Part shown: positions 25,924 through 34,722 of the stretch, piece by piece
Layout of the letters: each line of letters starts with the position of its first letter
How positions within the stretch are numbered: the first letter of the stretch is position 1
NCBI RefSeq assembly: GCF_000092065.1
Contig: NC_009371.1
Coordinates: 302,174 to 366,173 of the forward strand
Length of the DNA stretch: 64,000 nt
Source of the DNA: Ostreococcus lucimarinus CCE9901
Lineage: Eukaryota > Chlorophyta > Mamiellophyceae > Mamiellales > Bathycoccaceae
Direction: 5' to 3'
Translations under genes and position numbers: made by a program
Notes under the pieces: generated by a model
What the model was told of the DNA's origin: nothing
Database searches by the model: none
Seen by the model: the letters and a program-made list of their open reading frames with translations, nothing else

Positions 25924-27940
25924 GTTCGAGCGCGGCGCGCTCGCGCGGCTCGGACGACGCGCGGTCGAGCGCGCGCGCGCGCCGGCGCTCCGTCCAGAGC
26001 GCGGCGCGGCCGGCGCGGCGCACGCGCGGCGACGACGCGCGCGCGCGACGACGACGACGACGACGATGACGTCGAAACCTTTGGACCTGCACGACTCGTT
26101 CGAGGACGCGGCGCGACGCGCGGGCGCGCAGACGTGGATCGAAAGCCTGGACGAGGACCCGGAATCGAGCGCGCGCGCGCCGAACCGAACGTCGCGAGAG
26201 GTGAGATCGGGGCACTACGTGGAGGTCGAGCCCGAGGCGCTGGCGAACCCTCGCGCGCGGTTGGCGTCGACGACGTGCGCGGAGGCGATCGGGTTTAAAA
26301 TCGCGCGAGAGTGCGAAAACTTGGAGGATGGGTTCGTGAAATATTTCAGCGGTGACGTCGGGGGGGCGCGGGAGACGACGATGCGGACGTGGGCGACGCC
26401 GTACGCGCTGAGCATCATGGGACAGCGGATGACGAGCAACTGTCCGTTCGGAAACGGGAACGGGTACGGCGATGGACGCGCGATTTCGGTGGGAGAGATG
26501 GTGAATCCGGTGACTGGACAGAGGTATGAGCTCCAGTTGAAGGGGGGGGGGCGGACGCCGTTTTGTCGCGGCGCGGATGGACGCGCGGTGTTGAGGAGTT
26601 CGATTCGAGAATTTTTGGCGAGCGAGGCGATGCACGCGTTGGGGGTGGATACGACGCGGGCGTTGTGTTTGATCGAAAGCGTTCGCGGGACGACGGCGCG
26701 AAGGCCCTGGTACAGCCCGACGAGCGACGAGGAACACGCCAAGCGCGTGCCCACGGTGGATGACCCGAGACTGAAGGATTACCCGCCCGAGCAACGCGTG
26801 GAAATCGTGGAAATGTTAAAGCAACAGAAACGCGATCCGGACATCATGATACAAGAGCCGTGCGCGATCACGACGCGCGTTGCGCCGAGTTTCATGCGCA
26901 TCGGGCACATTGATCTGTTTTCGCGACGCGCGACGGCGCCTCGAGCGACGGCGCTTCAGAAGGAACAGCTCAAGAAAATCATTCGCCACGCGGCGTTTCG
27001 AGAGTTCCCAGAGACTATCGAAGAGCACGGAGAAGACATGGCGAAAGTCACTCGATCGATGCTCGAAAAATCTGGCAAGAAAATAGCGAAAATGGTCGCG
27101 GGATGGATCCGCGTCGGGTTTTGTCAAGGAAATTTTAACGCCGACAACTGTCTCGTCGGCGGACGAACGATGGATTACGGCCCCTTTGGTTTCATGGACA
27201 AGTACGACCCCTCGTTCGCCAAGTGGACGGGGAGCGGTGATCACTTTGCGTTCATGGCGCAACCCAAAGCTGGGCTCACGAATTTCGCCGTGCTGGCGGT
27301 TTCGTGCGCGCCTTTACTCGCGGGCGGCTCGGACGAGGCGACGGAGCTCGTGCGCGAGATGGAGGCGACGTTTGAGAACGAACTCAACGACGTCTTCCGC
27401 GCCAAGCTCGGGTTTGCGCCGAACGAAGACTCAGTGCGCGTCGCGCGCGACTTGTTCCGCTCAGAAAATGGTCTCGAAGGTTTGATGTACGAGAGCCAGG
27501 CGGATTGGACGGTGACTTGGAGACGGCTCGCGGAGTGCGCCGAAGTCGCCGACGAGAGCGACGACGAGGCGCTTCTCGCCCCGTTGCTGGAGACGTGCTT
27601 TTACGGTAATTCGATGAATGATGAGCGCAAAGCGAGCTGGTGCGCCTTCATACGTCGATGGAGAGACGCACTGAAGGCGTCTGGGACGTCGCTCGCCGAC
27701 GCAGCGAAGCGCATGCGCTCGGAGAATCCAAAGTACGTCTTGCGCGAGCACTTGCTCGTCGATGCGTACACCAAAGCCTCCGACGGCGACTTTTCGCTCG
27801 CTGAAGAGTTGTTTGAGCTCACGCAGCACCCGTACGGGGGTGAAGGCGACGATGCGAAGTACGACGCAAAGTATTTTGTCAAGGCGCCCGAGGAGGCGCT
27901 GACGTCTGGCGGCGTCGCGTTCATGTCTTGATCCTCGTAA
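25922..27940 (+). CDS. selO: SelO pseudokinase-fold protein AMPylase, selenoprotein with TGA-encoded Sec
   Basis: 672 residues when TGA at 27929-27931 is read as selenocysteine; the frame then continues Ser-Ser-TAA, giving Sec at the antepenultimate position as in animal SelO (about 669 residues). Family blocks are intact: AISVGEMVNP, YELQLKGGGRTPFCRGADGR near residue 200, SSIREFLASEAMHALGVDTT, and NFNADNCLVGGRTMDYGPFG near residues 404-423 with the metal-binding Asn/Asp. SelO transfers AMP to Ser/Thr/Tyr of mitochondrial redox proteins. A basic presequence (residues 1-45) fits mitochondrial targeting; ATG 26066 is a shorter alternative. Without readthrough the protein ends three residues early at ...FMS. 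Confidence 0.9.
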
Positions 27941-28039
27941 GCGAGTCCACTGTTCTTTGAACGGGCTCGCGCGGTCGCAAACGATTGAATTGATTAGTAC
28001 GCTCGGTGTCGTTCACATCTCCACCCACTACGGTGGAAG

Positions 28040-28092
28040 ACGTGACGCGACGACTCGAAACGCGTTTTTAACGCGCGAGCCGTCGCCGATTT
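28040..28092 (+). promoter_or_regulatory. SECIS-like selenocysteine insertion hairpin in the SelO 3' UTR
   Basis: The 5' quartet is GTGAC (28042-28046). The helix is 28047-28057 paired with 28076-28086, 11 pairs with one A-C mismatch. Unpaired AAA (28058-28060) sits at the top of the helix. An apical stem follows, CGCGTT/AACGCG with a TTT loop (28061-28075), then the 3' quartet CGAT (28087-28090). This matches the eukaryotic type II SECIS plan of UGA/GA quartet, 11-12-bp helix, AA bulge and mini-stem. It starts about 110 nt after the SelO TGA, within the usual range. It was found by eye, without energy calculation. Confidence 0.8.
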
Positions 28093-28135
28093 TTTGGAAC
28101 GACCCAAATTCGTTTTGTAACGCTAAATTACATTG

Positions 28136-29455
28136 CTAAAGCGATCCCAACTCCGTGGCTTGAATTCGAGTGTACTGCACCACGGGACGACCCGATCCGA
28201 ACATGATGCCGTCTCGCCACCATAAGTACGCGGTGACGGCGATAATGGACGAGAGAAGAACGATGAAGCACGCCAACCAAAGCGAGCCTCCGACCGCCGT
28301 CCCGTGTCGTCTCAACGCCTCCTTGCGATGTTCGACTTGATCGGGATCTACAGGTGGAGGCGGCGGTGGTGGCGACGGATCCGCCGTCGGACTCGCTTGC
28401 CCGAGCGGTGTCCGCAGCGCGCTCGCGCAAAACGCCAAAGTCGCCGAGACGTCGATGTCTCTTCGAGTCTTTTCCTCGTTCACGGCCGCCACGCACACCG
28501 TCTTGATGCGATCGTTCGCGCTCAAATCGCACCCTTCACGACTTTTCACGTCGTCGTATTCGTATTTTGACATCAACGCCGCGCCGAGCGCTCGAGCGCA
28601 CGCCTCGGTCTCGCGCTCGCCCTCCCCCGCGCCGACTAAATCGCTCGACTCGCACGCCCTCGTCGCGTCTTCCACCCCTCGCGCTAAACCAGCGTCGACG
28701 TGCGCCTCGACGACGCCGAATCGGCACGAACGCACGCCATCCACACCATTCGCCCTACCGCACGCCTCCCACGCGTCTCGCGTCGCCCTCTCGACCGCCT
28801 TCGTCGCCCTTCGCGTCGCCCGACCGACGGCGCGCGCGCACGTCCCGTACTTCCCCCCCCCAACCTCATCGCACGTCCTCAGCGCTCGCTCCACCACCGC
28901 CTCGACGTCCCCATTCGTCATCTCTCCCACGATGCGCTCCACCACGCGCTCGAGCACGCCCTCGACGCACCCTCCCTCGCACGTCGCGTCCGCGTCGTCG
29001 CCGCACGCGCTCGCCCCCCCGTCCCCCCTCGCCTCGTCGTACGCCCGCTCCCGCCCGATCGCCCGCCCGACGCCCGCGCACGTCCCCAACAGCGCCTTTC
29101 GCGCCCCCGTCTCGCCCTCGTTCGGCGTCTCCATCGCGCGCGTCGTCGTCGCTCTCGCCGCGCACGTCGCCGCCGCCGCGTCCCGCGCGCCGTCGCGACA
29201 TCGCGTCAGCAGCGCCTCCGTCGCGCACGCCTCGCGGTCGGCGCTCGACGCGCACGTCGCCGCGATCTCGTCCGCGACCTCGCTCCACGTCGTCGGCGCC
29301 CGCGCGTCGTCGAGACGAGACGCGCGAAGATTCGGATTCGTCGCGCGCGGCGCGATCGCGCGCGCGCTCGCTCGCGTCGCCGTCGCGCCCCGCGCGAGCG
29401 CGGCGACGCAGACGACGCAGACGGCGATCGCGCGTCGACGCGCGCCGTCGCGCAT
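28136..29455 (-). CDS. type I membrane protein with Cys-rich luminal region
   Basis: 439 residues. An N-terminal signal peptide (IAVCVVCVAALARGATA) precedes a 350-residue region with regularly scattered cysteines in Ala/Arg/Glu-rich helical sequence. A Pro-rich spacer (PSPPPPPPP), one transmembrane helix (GGSLWLACFIVLLSSIIAVTAYLWW) and a short cytosolic tail ending QATELGSL follow. The repeated helix-with-Cys pattern suggests tandem helical hairpins held by disulfides. I do not recognise the family. It converges on SelO and ends 43 nt past the SECIS element. Confidence 0.75.
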   Translation of the reverse strand: MRDGARRRAIAVCVVCVAALARGATATRASARAIAPRATNPNLRASRLDDARAPTTWSEVADEIAATCASSADREACATEALLTRCRDGARDAAAATCAARATTTRAMETPNEGETGARKALLGTCAGVGRAIGRERAYDEARGDGGASACGDDADATCEGGCVEGVLERVVERIVGEMTNGDVEAVVERALRTCDEVGGGKYGTCARAVGRATRRATKAVERATRDAWEACGRANGVDGVRSCRFGVVEAHVDAGLARGVEDATRACESSDLVGAGEGERETEACARALGAALMSKYEYDDVKSREGCDLSANDRIKTVCVAAVNEEKTRRDIDVSATLAFCASALRTPLGQASPTADPSPPPPPPPVDPDQVEHRKEALRRHGTAVGGSLWLACFIVLLSSIIAVTAYLWWRDGIMFGSGRPVVQYTRIQATELGSL

Positions 29456-29509
29456 CTCGTCTCGACGTCGCGACGTCGCGATGTGCCGTCGCGGTGATTT
29501 CGCGACGCG

Positions 29510-30796
29510 ATGGCGAACGGCGACGCGCGGCGACGGCGCGCGCGCGTCGACGTCGGCGACGCGACGCGCGACGAATCGCGCGACGCGATCGCCGTCGCGC
29601 TCGACGGCGACGCGTTCGGACGCGACGCGACGCGACGCGCGACGAACGCGCTGGCGACGCTGCGAGATTACGACGACGGGGGAGACGACGACGACGACGA
29701 GATCGCGCGCGACGACGGGACGAACGAGGCGTTACCGCTCGGGTGGAAACGCGCGATCGACGCCGCGAGCGGGCGAGGGTACTACTACAACAAGTCCCTG
29801 AACGCGTCGTCGTGGACGCGGCCGACGACGACGACGACGACGAGGGAACGAGGGACGACGAAGGGACGCGAAGGCGACGATGGGGGAGACGGCGAAGACG
29901 ACGAAACGAACGACGCGACGTTAAACGCGCGGGCGCGCGCGAGAGGGTTGATGGAGGCGTACGAGGCGAGGTGCGCGGACGTGGGCGCGCGGGCGGCGGC
30001 GACGCCGAGCGCGGCGCTGCGATACGCCGAGTTGATGGAGGTCGTGAACGGACGACGCGACGACGTGGGGGCGGAGAGATTGCGAGCGATCGAGCGAGGG
30101 ATGGATGCGGACGTCGAGGCGTACGAGGCGTGGACGAGGGAGGCGGAGGAAGAGACGGCGCGCGAGGAGGCGGCGGCGACGACGAGGGAGGGCGAGGCGG
30201 ACGCGGCGGAAGCGGCGGAAGCGGTCGTCGTCGACGCGCGCGCGAAGGGGACGATACGTCGACCTCCGGCGCCGCCGTTACCGACGCACGAAGCGTTCGT
30301 CGCGCCGCCGGCGCCGCCGGCGAAGAAACCAAAGCGCTCCGCGGCGGCGGCGCTGAGCCACGCCAAGAGACTCGGGGGCGACGTTCAGAAGTGGGCCAAG
30401 CTGCGCGACGTGGAAGCGGAAGACGCGAGGCCCGCGAAGGCGAGCGAACGCATGGAGGCCGAACGCGCGCGCGAGCTCGAGGAATGGCGAAAGGATCGCA
30501 TTCGAGACGGCGTCGATGGGTCGAAGAATCCAAACTTTTTACCCGTCGGCGACTGGCGCGCGCGCGTCAAAGCGGCGGCGGCGAAGACCAAACTCGAGGA
30601 GTTTCGCGCGCGCCGAGAGGATCAAGCGCGAGTGAATAAAACGGCGACGATAGAACGGTCGAACGCAGACGACGCGAGCGCAGAGCTCGAAGCGCCGCTT
30701 CCACCCGGCTGGCGCGCCTTCGTCGACGACGAATCGGGCCGCGTCTACTTCGGCAACTTTGACACGAAGCGAACGACGTGGGAACGACCGCGGTAG
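29510..30796 (+). CDS. WW-domain protein, FNBP4-like
   Basis: 428 residues with two WW domains: residues about 75-105 (LPLGWKRAIDAASGRGYYYN ... WTRP) and the last 32 (LPPGWRAFVDDESGRVYFGN ... WERP). Between them are Glu/Ala-rich helices, a Pro-rich patch (PPAPPLPT...APPAPPAKKP) that could bind WW or SH3 domains, and a conserved block (ELEEWRKDRIRDGVDGSKNP NFLPVGDWRARV). That block resembles animal formin-binding protein 4. A nuclear, splicing-linked role is likely for such proteins but is inferred here. Confidence 0.78.
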   Translation: MANGDARRRRARVDVGDATRDESRDAIAVALDGDAFGRDATRRATNALATLRDYDDGGDDDDDEIARDDGTNEALPLGWKRAIDAASGRGYYYNKSLNASSWTRPTTTTTTRERGTTKGREGDDGGDGEDDETNDATLNARARARGLMEAYEARCADVGARAAATPSAALRYAELMEVVNGRRDDVGAERLRAIERGMDADVEAYEAWTREAEEETAREEAAATTREGEADAAEAAEAVVVDARAKGTIRRPPAPPLPTHEAFVAPPAPPAKKPKRSAAAALSHAKRLGGDVQKWAKLRDVEAEDARPAKASERMEAERARELEEWRKDRIRDGVDGSKNPNFLPVGDWRARVKAAAAKTKLEEFRARREDQARVNKTATIERSNADDASAELEAPLPPGWRAFVDDESGRVYFGNFDTKRTTWERPR

Positions 30797-30883
30797 CGAA
30801 ATCTTAGAAAACATAGACCTAGCGATGCGTAAAATAGAAAATCTAGCAAAAACTACTCATACCCGCGAGAACTACCCGCGCGT

Positions 30884-31819
30884 CTAATCCGCGGCTTCGG
30901 CGGGCTTTTCTTCGTCGTTTTTCTTCGTTCCCGGCGCCGGCGCGTTACCGTTCGCCGTCGCCTTTGCGTGCTCCCGGTCCTCTTTCGTCATCGCCACCAT
31001 GCGCAGATTATACTTGCACAACTTTTCGTAGTCTTGCACCACGGAAAGACACGCGACGCCCTTGACGATCTCCACCATGATGGTCAAGTCTGGGTCTCCC
31101 AGGTTCACCTTGTTCGGCGGCTGTTCAATCATCCCCGCGATGGCTTCGATCACCTCCGTTCTGTGCAGCGTGTTATTCGACCGACGTTCGAACGCGATCG
31201 CGAACGTCTGCTCTCTCCCACTCTTGAAATGTTTCTCGATCAGCGGTTTACACGCCTCCTTGATCTCATCCACCCCCGCGAAGCACGTCGTCTCCACCGG
31301 CACGACGCGCATGGCGTGTCGCGAAAACGTCACATTCGTATCCCTCGCTCGCTCCAAGTCCGCCTTCACCAGCGCCGCGACGTCCGCGACGTCCACGACC
31401 TCCTTCGACGCTCGCACGAACGTGCACGCGCGCATGTCGAGCGATATTTCCTTAAACAGAGGATTCTTTCCCGCCTCGCGCAGTTCCTCCAGCTCCGCCG
31501 CGAGCGCGTCGCCCGCGTCGCCCGCGTCCTCAGCTTTCGTCTCCGCCGTCGCCGCGCCCGTCGCCGCGTCGCTCGCGCCATCCGCGCCCTCGCTCTCTTC
31601 CCTCGCGCGCTTCCGCGCGCGCTCGTGCTGCTCGCCGAGGTTCCTCGCGACGTCTCGCGCCGCGCTTCGCTCCTTCCCGCCGTCGCACGTCACGATGACG
31701 CCGCGCGCGCCGTACGGAATCGTCCCGCCGCTCGCGTGCGAGCTCTTGAACCACTTCGCCTTCTTTTGGCGCCCGCGCTGGGCGCCATCGCGCGCGCGCT
31801 CGCGCTTGCCGTCGCGCAT
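30884..31819 (-). CDS. Tan1/THUMPD1-like tRNA acetylation cofactor
   Basis: 311 residues. An N-terminal lysine-rich stretch (RQKKAKWFKSSHASGG) precedes a GARGVIVTCDGGKERSAARD block typical of Tan1. A THUMP domain follows (residues about 150-275: TFVRASKEVVD, FSRHAMRVVPVETTCFA, FAIAFERRSNNTLHRTEVIE, PDLTIMVEIVKGVACLSVV). Tan1/THUMPD1 brings tRNA to the acetyltransferase Kre33/NAT10 for ac4C12 in tRNA-Ser and tRNA-Leu. The C-terminal 35 residues are a charged, disordered tail. It starts 62 nt from the divergent Jagunal gene. Confidence 0.88.
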   Translation of the reverse strand: MRDGKRERARDGAQRGRQKKAKWFKSSHASGGTIPYGARGVIVTCDGGKERSAARDVARNLGEQHERARKRAREESEGADGASDAATGAATAETKAEDAGDAGDALAAELEELREAGKNPLFKEISLDMRACTFVRASKEVVDVADVAALVKADLERARDTNVTFSRHAMRVVPVETTCFAGVDEIKEACKPLIEKHFKSGREQTFAIAFERRSNNTLHRTEVIEAIAGMIEQPPNKVNLGDPDLTIMVEIVKGVACLSVVQDYEKLCKYNLRMVAMTKEDREHAKATANGNAPAPGTKKNDEEKPAEAAD

Positions 31820-31881
31820 CGTCGCGTCGCGGTGTGGCGGCGCGCGATCGATGTCGCACTTCTCGACGCGCGCGCGCGCGC

Positions 31882-32484
31882 ATGGCGTCGCGAGGCGCCC
31901 ACGTCCCGGGCACCGACGGCAGCGACCACGCGTTTCGTCAGCGCGTCGTCGACAGGTACCAAAACTACGCCACGGCGCGCCGAAGGGCGAAAGTTTTGTT
32001 GCGCGCGCACGCGCTCGTCGCGATGGCGTTCGCGATGTGCACCGCGCTCGGCGCGTTCGCGACGCGCGGGATGCGCCTGGGGGCGACGTTTGACTCGAGA
32101 ACGACGGCGACGCTGATGGCGGGGGTGATGGCGTGCGCGCTCGCGGCGCACGGCGCGCGAGCGGTGGACGATAAGCGCGGGACGGGGGGGACGAGGACGT
32201 GCGCGCTCGCGCTCGGCGCGCTCGGCGCGGCGCACGGAGCGTTCGGGACGTACGCGCGGTGGGTCGGGATCGACGAGATCGGGTCGCCGGCGTGGATGTG
32301 GGCGGAACTGACGTCGATGGCGATCGGGAAAGCGCTCGGCGCGACGTGGGTGTCGCCGGGGATGTGCTATCCCGCGTGCGTCAACGCGGAGACGCTCGCG
32401 GAGATGTTCATGATCGGGACGCCGCTGGGGGTGTACGCGATGTGCGTCGGGATCGATAGTCATCACGGGCGGAAGAATAAGTGA
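31882..32484 (+). CDS. Jagunal-like ER membrane protein
   Basis: 200 residues from an ATG that gives MASRGAHVPGTDGSDHAFRQ, the same MASRG...GTDGSD..xR start as animal Jagunal (JAGN1). The frame opens 16 codons earlier without family support. Four hydrophobic segments follow (HALVAMAFAMCTALGAF, LMAGVMACALAAHGAR, CALALGALGAAHGAFG, EMFMIGTPLGVYAMCVG), and the tail HHGRKNK is a C-terminal lysine signal suited to ER retrieval. Jagunal proteins organise the ER and early secretory traffic. Its presence in a prasinophyte is of comparative interest. Confidence 0.75.
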   Translation: MASRGAHVPGTDGSDHAFRQRVVDRYQNYATARRRAKVLLRAHALVAMAFAMCTALGAFATRGMRLGATFDSRTTATLMAGVMACALAAHGARAVDDKRGTGGTRTCALALGALGAAHGAFGTYARWVGIDEIGSPAWMWAELTSMAIGKALGATWVSPGMCYPACVNAETLAEMFMIGTPLGVYAMCVGIDSHHGRKNK

Positions 32485-32526
32485 GCGCGCTTTATTATTC
32501 ACGAGGGTGACGGACGTTTCGCGAGT

Positions 32527-33723
32527 CTACGCGCGCGCGGGCGTCGACGACGCCCACGCGCGAGGCGAACGCAAGGCGTCGACGAGTCTACTCTCGGGCG
32601 AACCCGGTTCGGGCTTGACGTCGTAATCCCACCGCACGCGCGGTGGTGCGCTCACCATGATGGCTTCGATGCGTCCGCCGTCCAGGCCGAAGCGCACGCC
32701 GCGATCGTACAAGAGATTGAACTCGATGTAACGTCCGCGACGCTGGTGGTGCCATCGCTCCTGCGCCTCGCCGTACGGTTCGTCTCGTCGACGATGGACG
32801 ATGGGGAGGTAGGAATTCAACCATTCGTCCGCGATCGCGCGCGTGAACGCCTCGGCGTCGGTGACGCCGCGCACGCGCGCGCCCTGATCCGATGTCTCGC
32901 CGGTTTCCAAGTCGTCGAAGAAGACGCCGCCGACGCCGCGATGTTCCCTTCGCGCGGGAATGTAAAAGTATTCATCGCACCACTCCTTGCACGCCTCGTA
33001 CACCCCGTGTTCGCTCGGCGCGCTGTCGTACGCATCGCACACCGCCTCGTACTTGTCGTGAAACTCGCTCGCGTCGTCCTCGAACAAATAATATGGCGTC
33101 AAATCCGCGCCGCCGCCGTACCACGCCTTACCGCCGACTCGAAACCTGCGCACGTCCGCGCGAAACGTCGGCACCATGGGCGACCGCGGATGAAACACTA
33201 ACGACAGCGCGCACGCTTCGTACGCTTGTCCGCCGCTCGGATCGATCTCTTGCCGTCCTCGGCTCGACATCGCCTTCGCGCGTTCCGCCGTGAGCGTCCC
33301 GCGAATGATGGACACGTTCGCCGCCGCCTTCTCGAACACTCGTCCGCCCTCGAGCACGCGCGTGAGCCCGTACCCGTCGGCTTTCGTGCCTCGCTCCCAG
33401 TAGTCCTCGCAAAACCCGATCCCGTCGCCCTCGACCGCCGCGAGCGCTTCGCAAAGTTCGCGCTGCTTATCCAAAAGAAAATCTTCAAAAGAATCCAAAT
33501 CGACGCCGCTCGCGACGTCGCGCGCGCTCGACGCGACGCGGCGTCGCGACGACGTCGCCGTCGTGCTCGCACCGCGCTCGCGCCGTCGTCGCTCGCTCGC
33601 GCGCGCGATCGCGGTGCCGGAGACCGTCGCGCGGGACATGGCGGCGCCGACGAGTGCGGCGTCCGCGGCGTCGACCGACGCGATCGGACGCGCCGCGATC
33701 GTTCGCTCGCGCGCGCGTTTCAT
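32527..33723 (-). CDS. CPX1: coproporphyrinogen III oxidase, oxygen-dependent (plastid)
   Basis: 398 residues. The presequence (MKRARERTIAARPIASV... ) is basic and Ala/Ser-rich; a second ATG at 33639 is an alternative start. The enzyme domain is complete: SFEDFLLDKQRELCEALAAVE, NVSIIRGTL, SLVFHPRSPMVPTFRADVRR, KAWYGGGADLTPYYLFEDDA, FYIPARREHRGVGGVFFDDL, RRGRYIEFNLLYDRGVRFGL. It converts coproporphyrinogen III to protoporphyrinogen IX by two oxidative decarboxylations in the heme and chlorophyll pathway. The symbol is by family. It ends 42 nt from the convergent Jagunal gene. Confidence 0.93.
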   Translation of the reverse strand: MKRARERTIAARPIASVDAADAALVGAAMSRATVSGTAIARASERRRRERGASTTATSSRRRVASSARDVASGVDLDSFEDFLLDKQRELCEALAAVEGDGIGFCEDYWERGTKADGYGLTRVLEGGRVFEKAAANVSIIRGTLTAERAKAMSSRGRQEIDPSGGQAYEACALSLVFHPRSPMVPTFRADVRRFRVGGKAWYGGGADLTPYYLFEDDASEFHDKYEAVCDAYDSAPSEHGVYEACKEWCDEYFYIPARREHRGVGGVFFDDLETGETSDQGARVRGVTDAEAFTRAIADEWLNSYLPIVHRRRDEPYGEAQERWHHQRRGRYIEFNLLYDRGVRFGLDGGRIEAIMVSAPPRVRWDYDVKPEPGSPESRLVDALRSPRAWASSTPARA

Positions 33724-33761
33724 TCTATTACTAGCTAAGCTACATCGCTCTCGCGATCCGT

Positions 33762-34478
33762 CTAACGCGACGCCCCGAAGCCGCCGCGCGCCGCGTCGTC
33801 GGCGTCGTCCGCCGTCAACTGTCCCGGCAGCCGCGCGCACCCCGGATTAAATATCGAGTACGCGCTCGCCTCGCCCGGTCGTCGCCGCCCTAAATTCCCG
33901 CACACGAGCGCGAATCCCGTGAGCAGCACGAACGGCGGTCCCGCGTCGATCGCCGCCGCGCACCGCGCGCACGCCGCCCAGCACGCGACGCGAAGCGCCG
34001 GAAATCGCGCGACGACGTTCGCCGTCCACCGCGCCGTCCCGAGCCTCTCCCGCATGAACGTCTCCGCGCGCTTTCGCGTCCCCGTCAACGGTACTACTAA
34101 ATCGTCGTCCTCGTCCTCGCGCTCGTCCTCGCGCTCGCGCGTCGTTCGTCGTCGCGCTTCCTCGCTCGCGCCGTCGTCCCGCCTTCGCGTCGTCGTCGCC
34201 GTCACCGTCGCCCCGTCCTCGATCCCGATCGCCTCGACCGTCGCGTTCGACGTCGCGCTCAGCGCGCGTCCCTCGTGCTCGAACGCGACGTCCGCCGTCG
34301 TCGCGCCCGGCGCGCACCGCGCGAGCATCGCGTCGACGAGTTCGCGCTCGCGCGCGTCCGAACGCGTCTCCACGCGCGTCGCGACGACGTCGTCGACGAG
34401 CGTCCCGCGCGACGTCGCGCGCACCGTCACGCGCACGCGTCGACGCGAATGTTCGTCTCCCGCGATCGCGCGCGCCAT
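33762..34478 (-). CDS. SAYSvFN-domain protein (SAYSD1-like)
   Basis: 238 residues. The N-terminal 90 residues look like a ubiquitin-like fold (RRVRVTVRATSRGTLVDDVV ... EDGATVTATTT). An acidic/basic linker follows, then a predicted membrane segment (AIDAGPPFVLLTGFALVCGNL) joined to the SAYSvFN signature GEASAYSIFNPGCARLPGQL. Animal SAYSD1 is an ER protein linked to UFM1-dependent clearance of stalled translocons. Plants have similar ubiquitin-like SAYSvFN proteins. It ends 38 nt upstream of the start of the coproporphyrinogen oxidase gene, same strand. Confidence 0.82.
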   Translation of the reverse strand: MARAIAGDEHSRRRVRVTVRATSRGTLVDDVVATRVETRSDARERELVDAMLARCAPGATTADVAFEHEGRALSATSNATVEAIGIEDGATVTATTTRRRDDGASEEARRRTTREREDEREDEDDDLVVPLTGTRKRAETFMRERLGTARWTANVVARFPALRVACWAACARCAAAIDAGPPFVLLTGFALVCGNLGRRRPGEASAYSIFNPGCARLPGQLTADDADDAARGGFGASR

Positions 34479-34673
34479 CGCGTCGTCGACGAGTGCCGCG
34501 GCGTCGTCGGCGGACGCGCGCGCGGATTCGATGTCGCCGCACTCGTCGCCGCGCGATCTCGACGATCGCGGGCGTCGTCGGACGACGCGCGCGCCGCACG
34601 CGCCGCGCGCGCCGCGCTCTTCGCGCGCGCGTCGCGTCGAACGATCGGTCGAGCGGGGACGAGACGCGCGACG

Positions 34674-34706
34674 CGAATCTGAATTCTGAATTCTGAATTC
34701 TGAATC
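34674..34706 (+). repeat. TTCTGAA heptamer repeats upstream of prpD-like gene
   Basis: Roughly four tandem copies of TTCTGAA (each junction makes GAATTC), ending 17 nt before the ATG of the PrpD-family gene. The array is in the leader and lies outside the coding region. Confidence 0.85.
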
Positions 34707-34722
34707 CGCGGCGATTCGGACG

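Noticed and set aside
27957-28139. 60-codon open frame on the plus strand after SelO
   Set aside because: It covers the SECIS-like stem in the 3' UTR, has no recognisable domain and is better explained as structured noncoding RNA.
28567-30639. 690-codon plus-strand frame of Arg/Pro/Ser
   Set aside because: It overlaps two supported genes in other frames and has no domain; composition is that of a CG-rich shadow.
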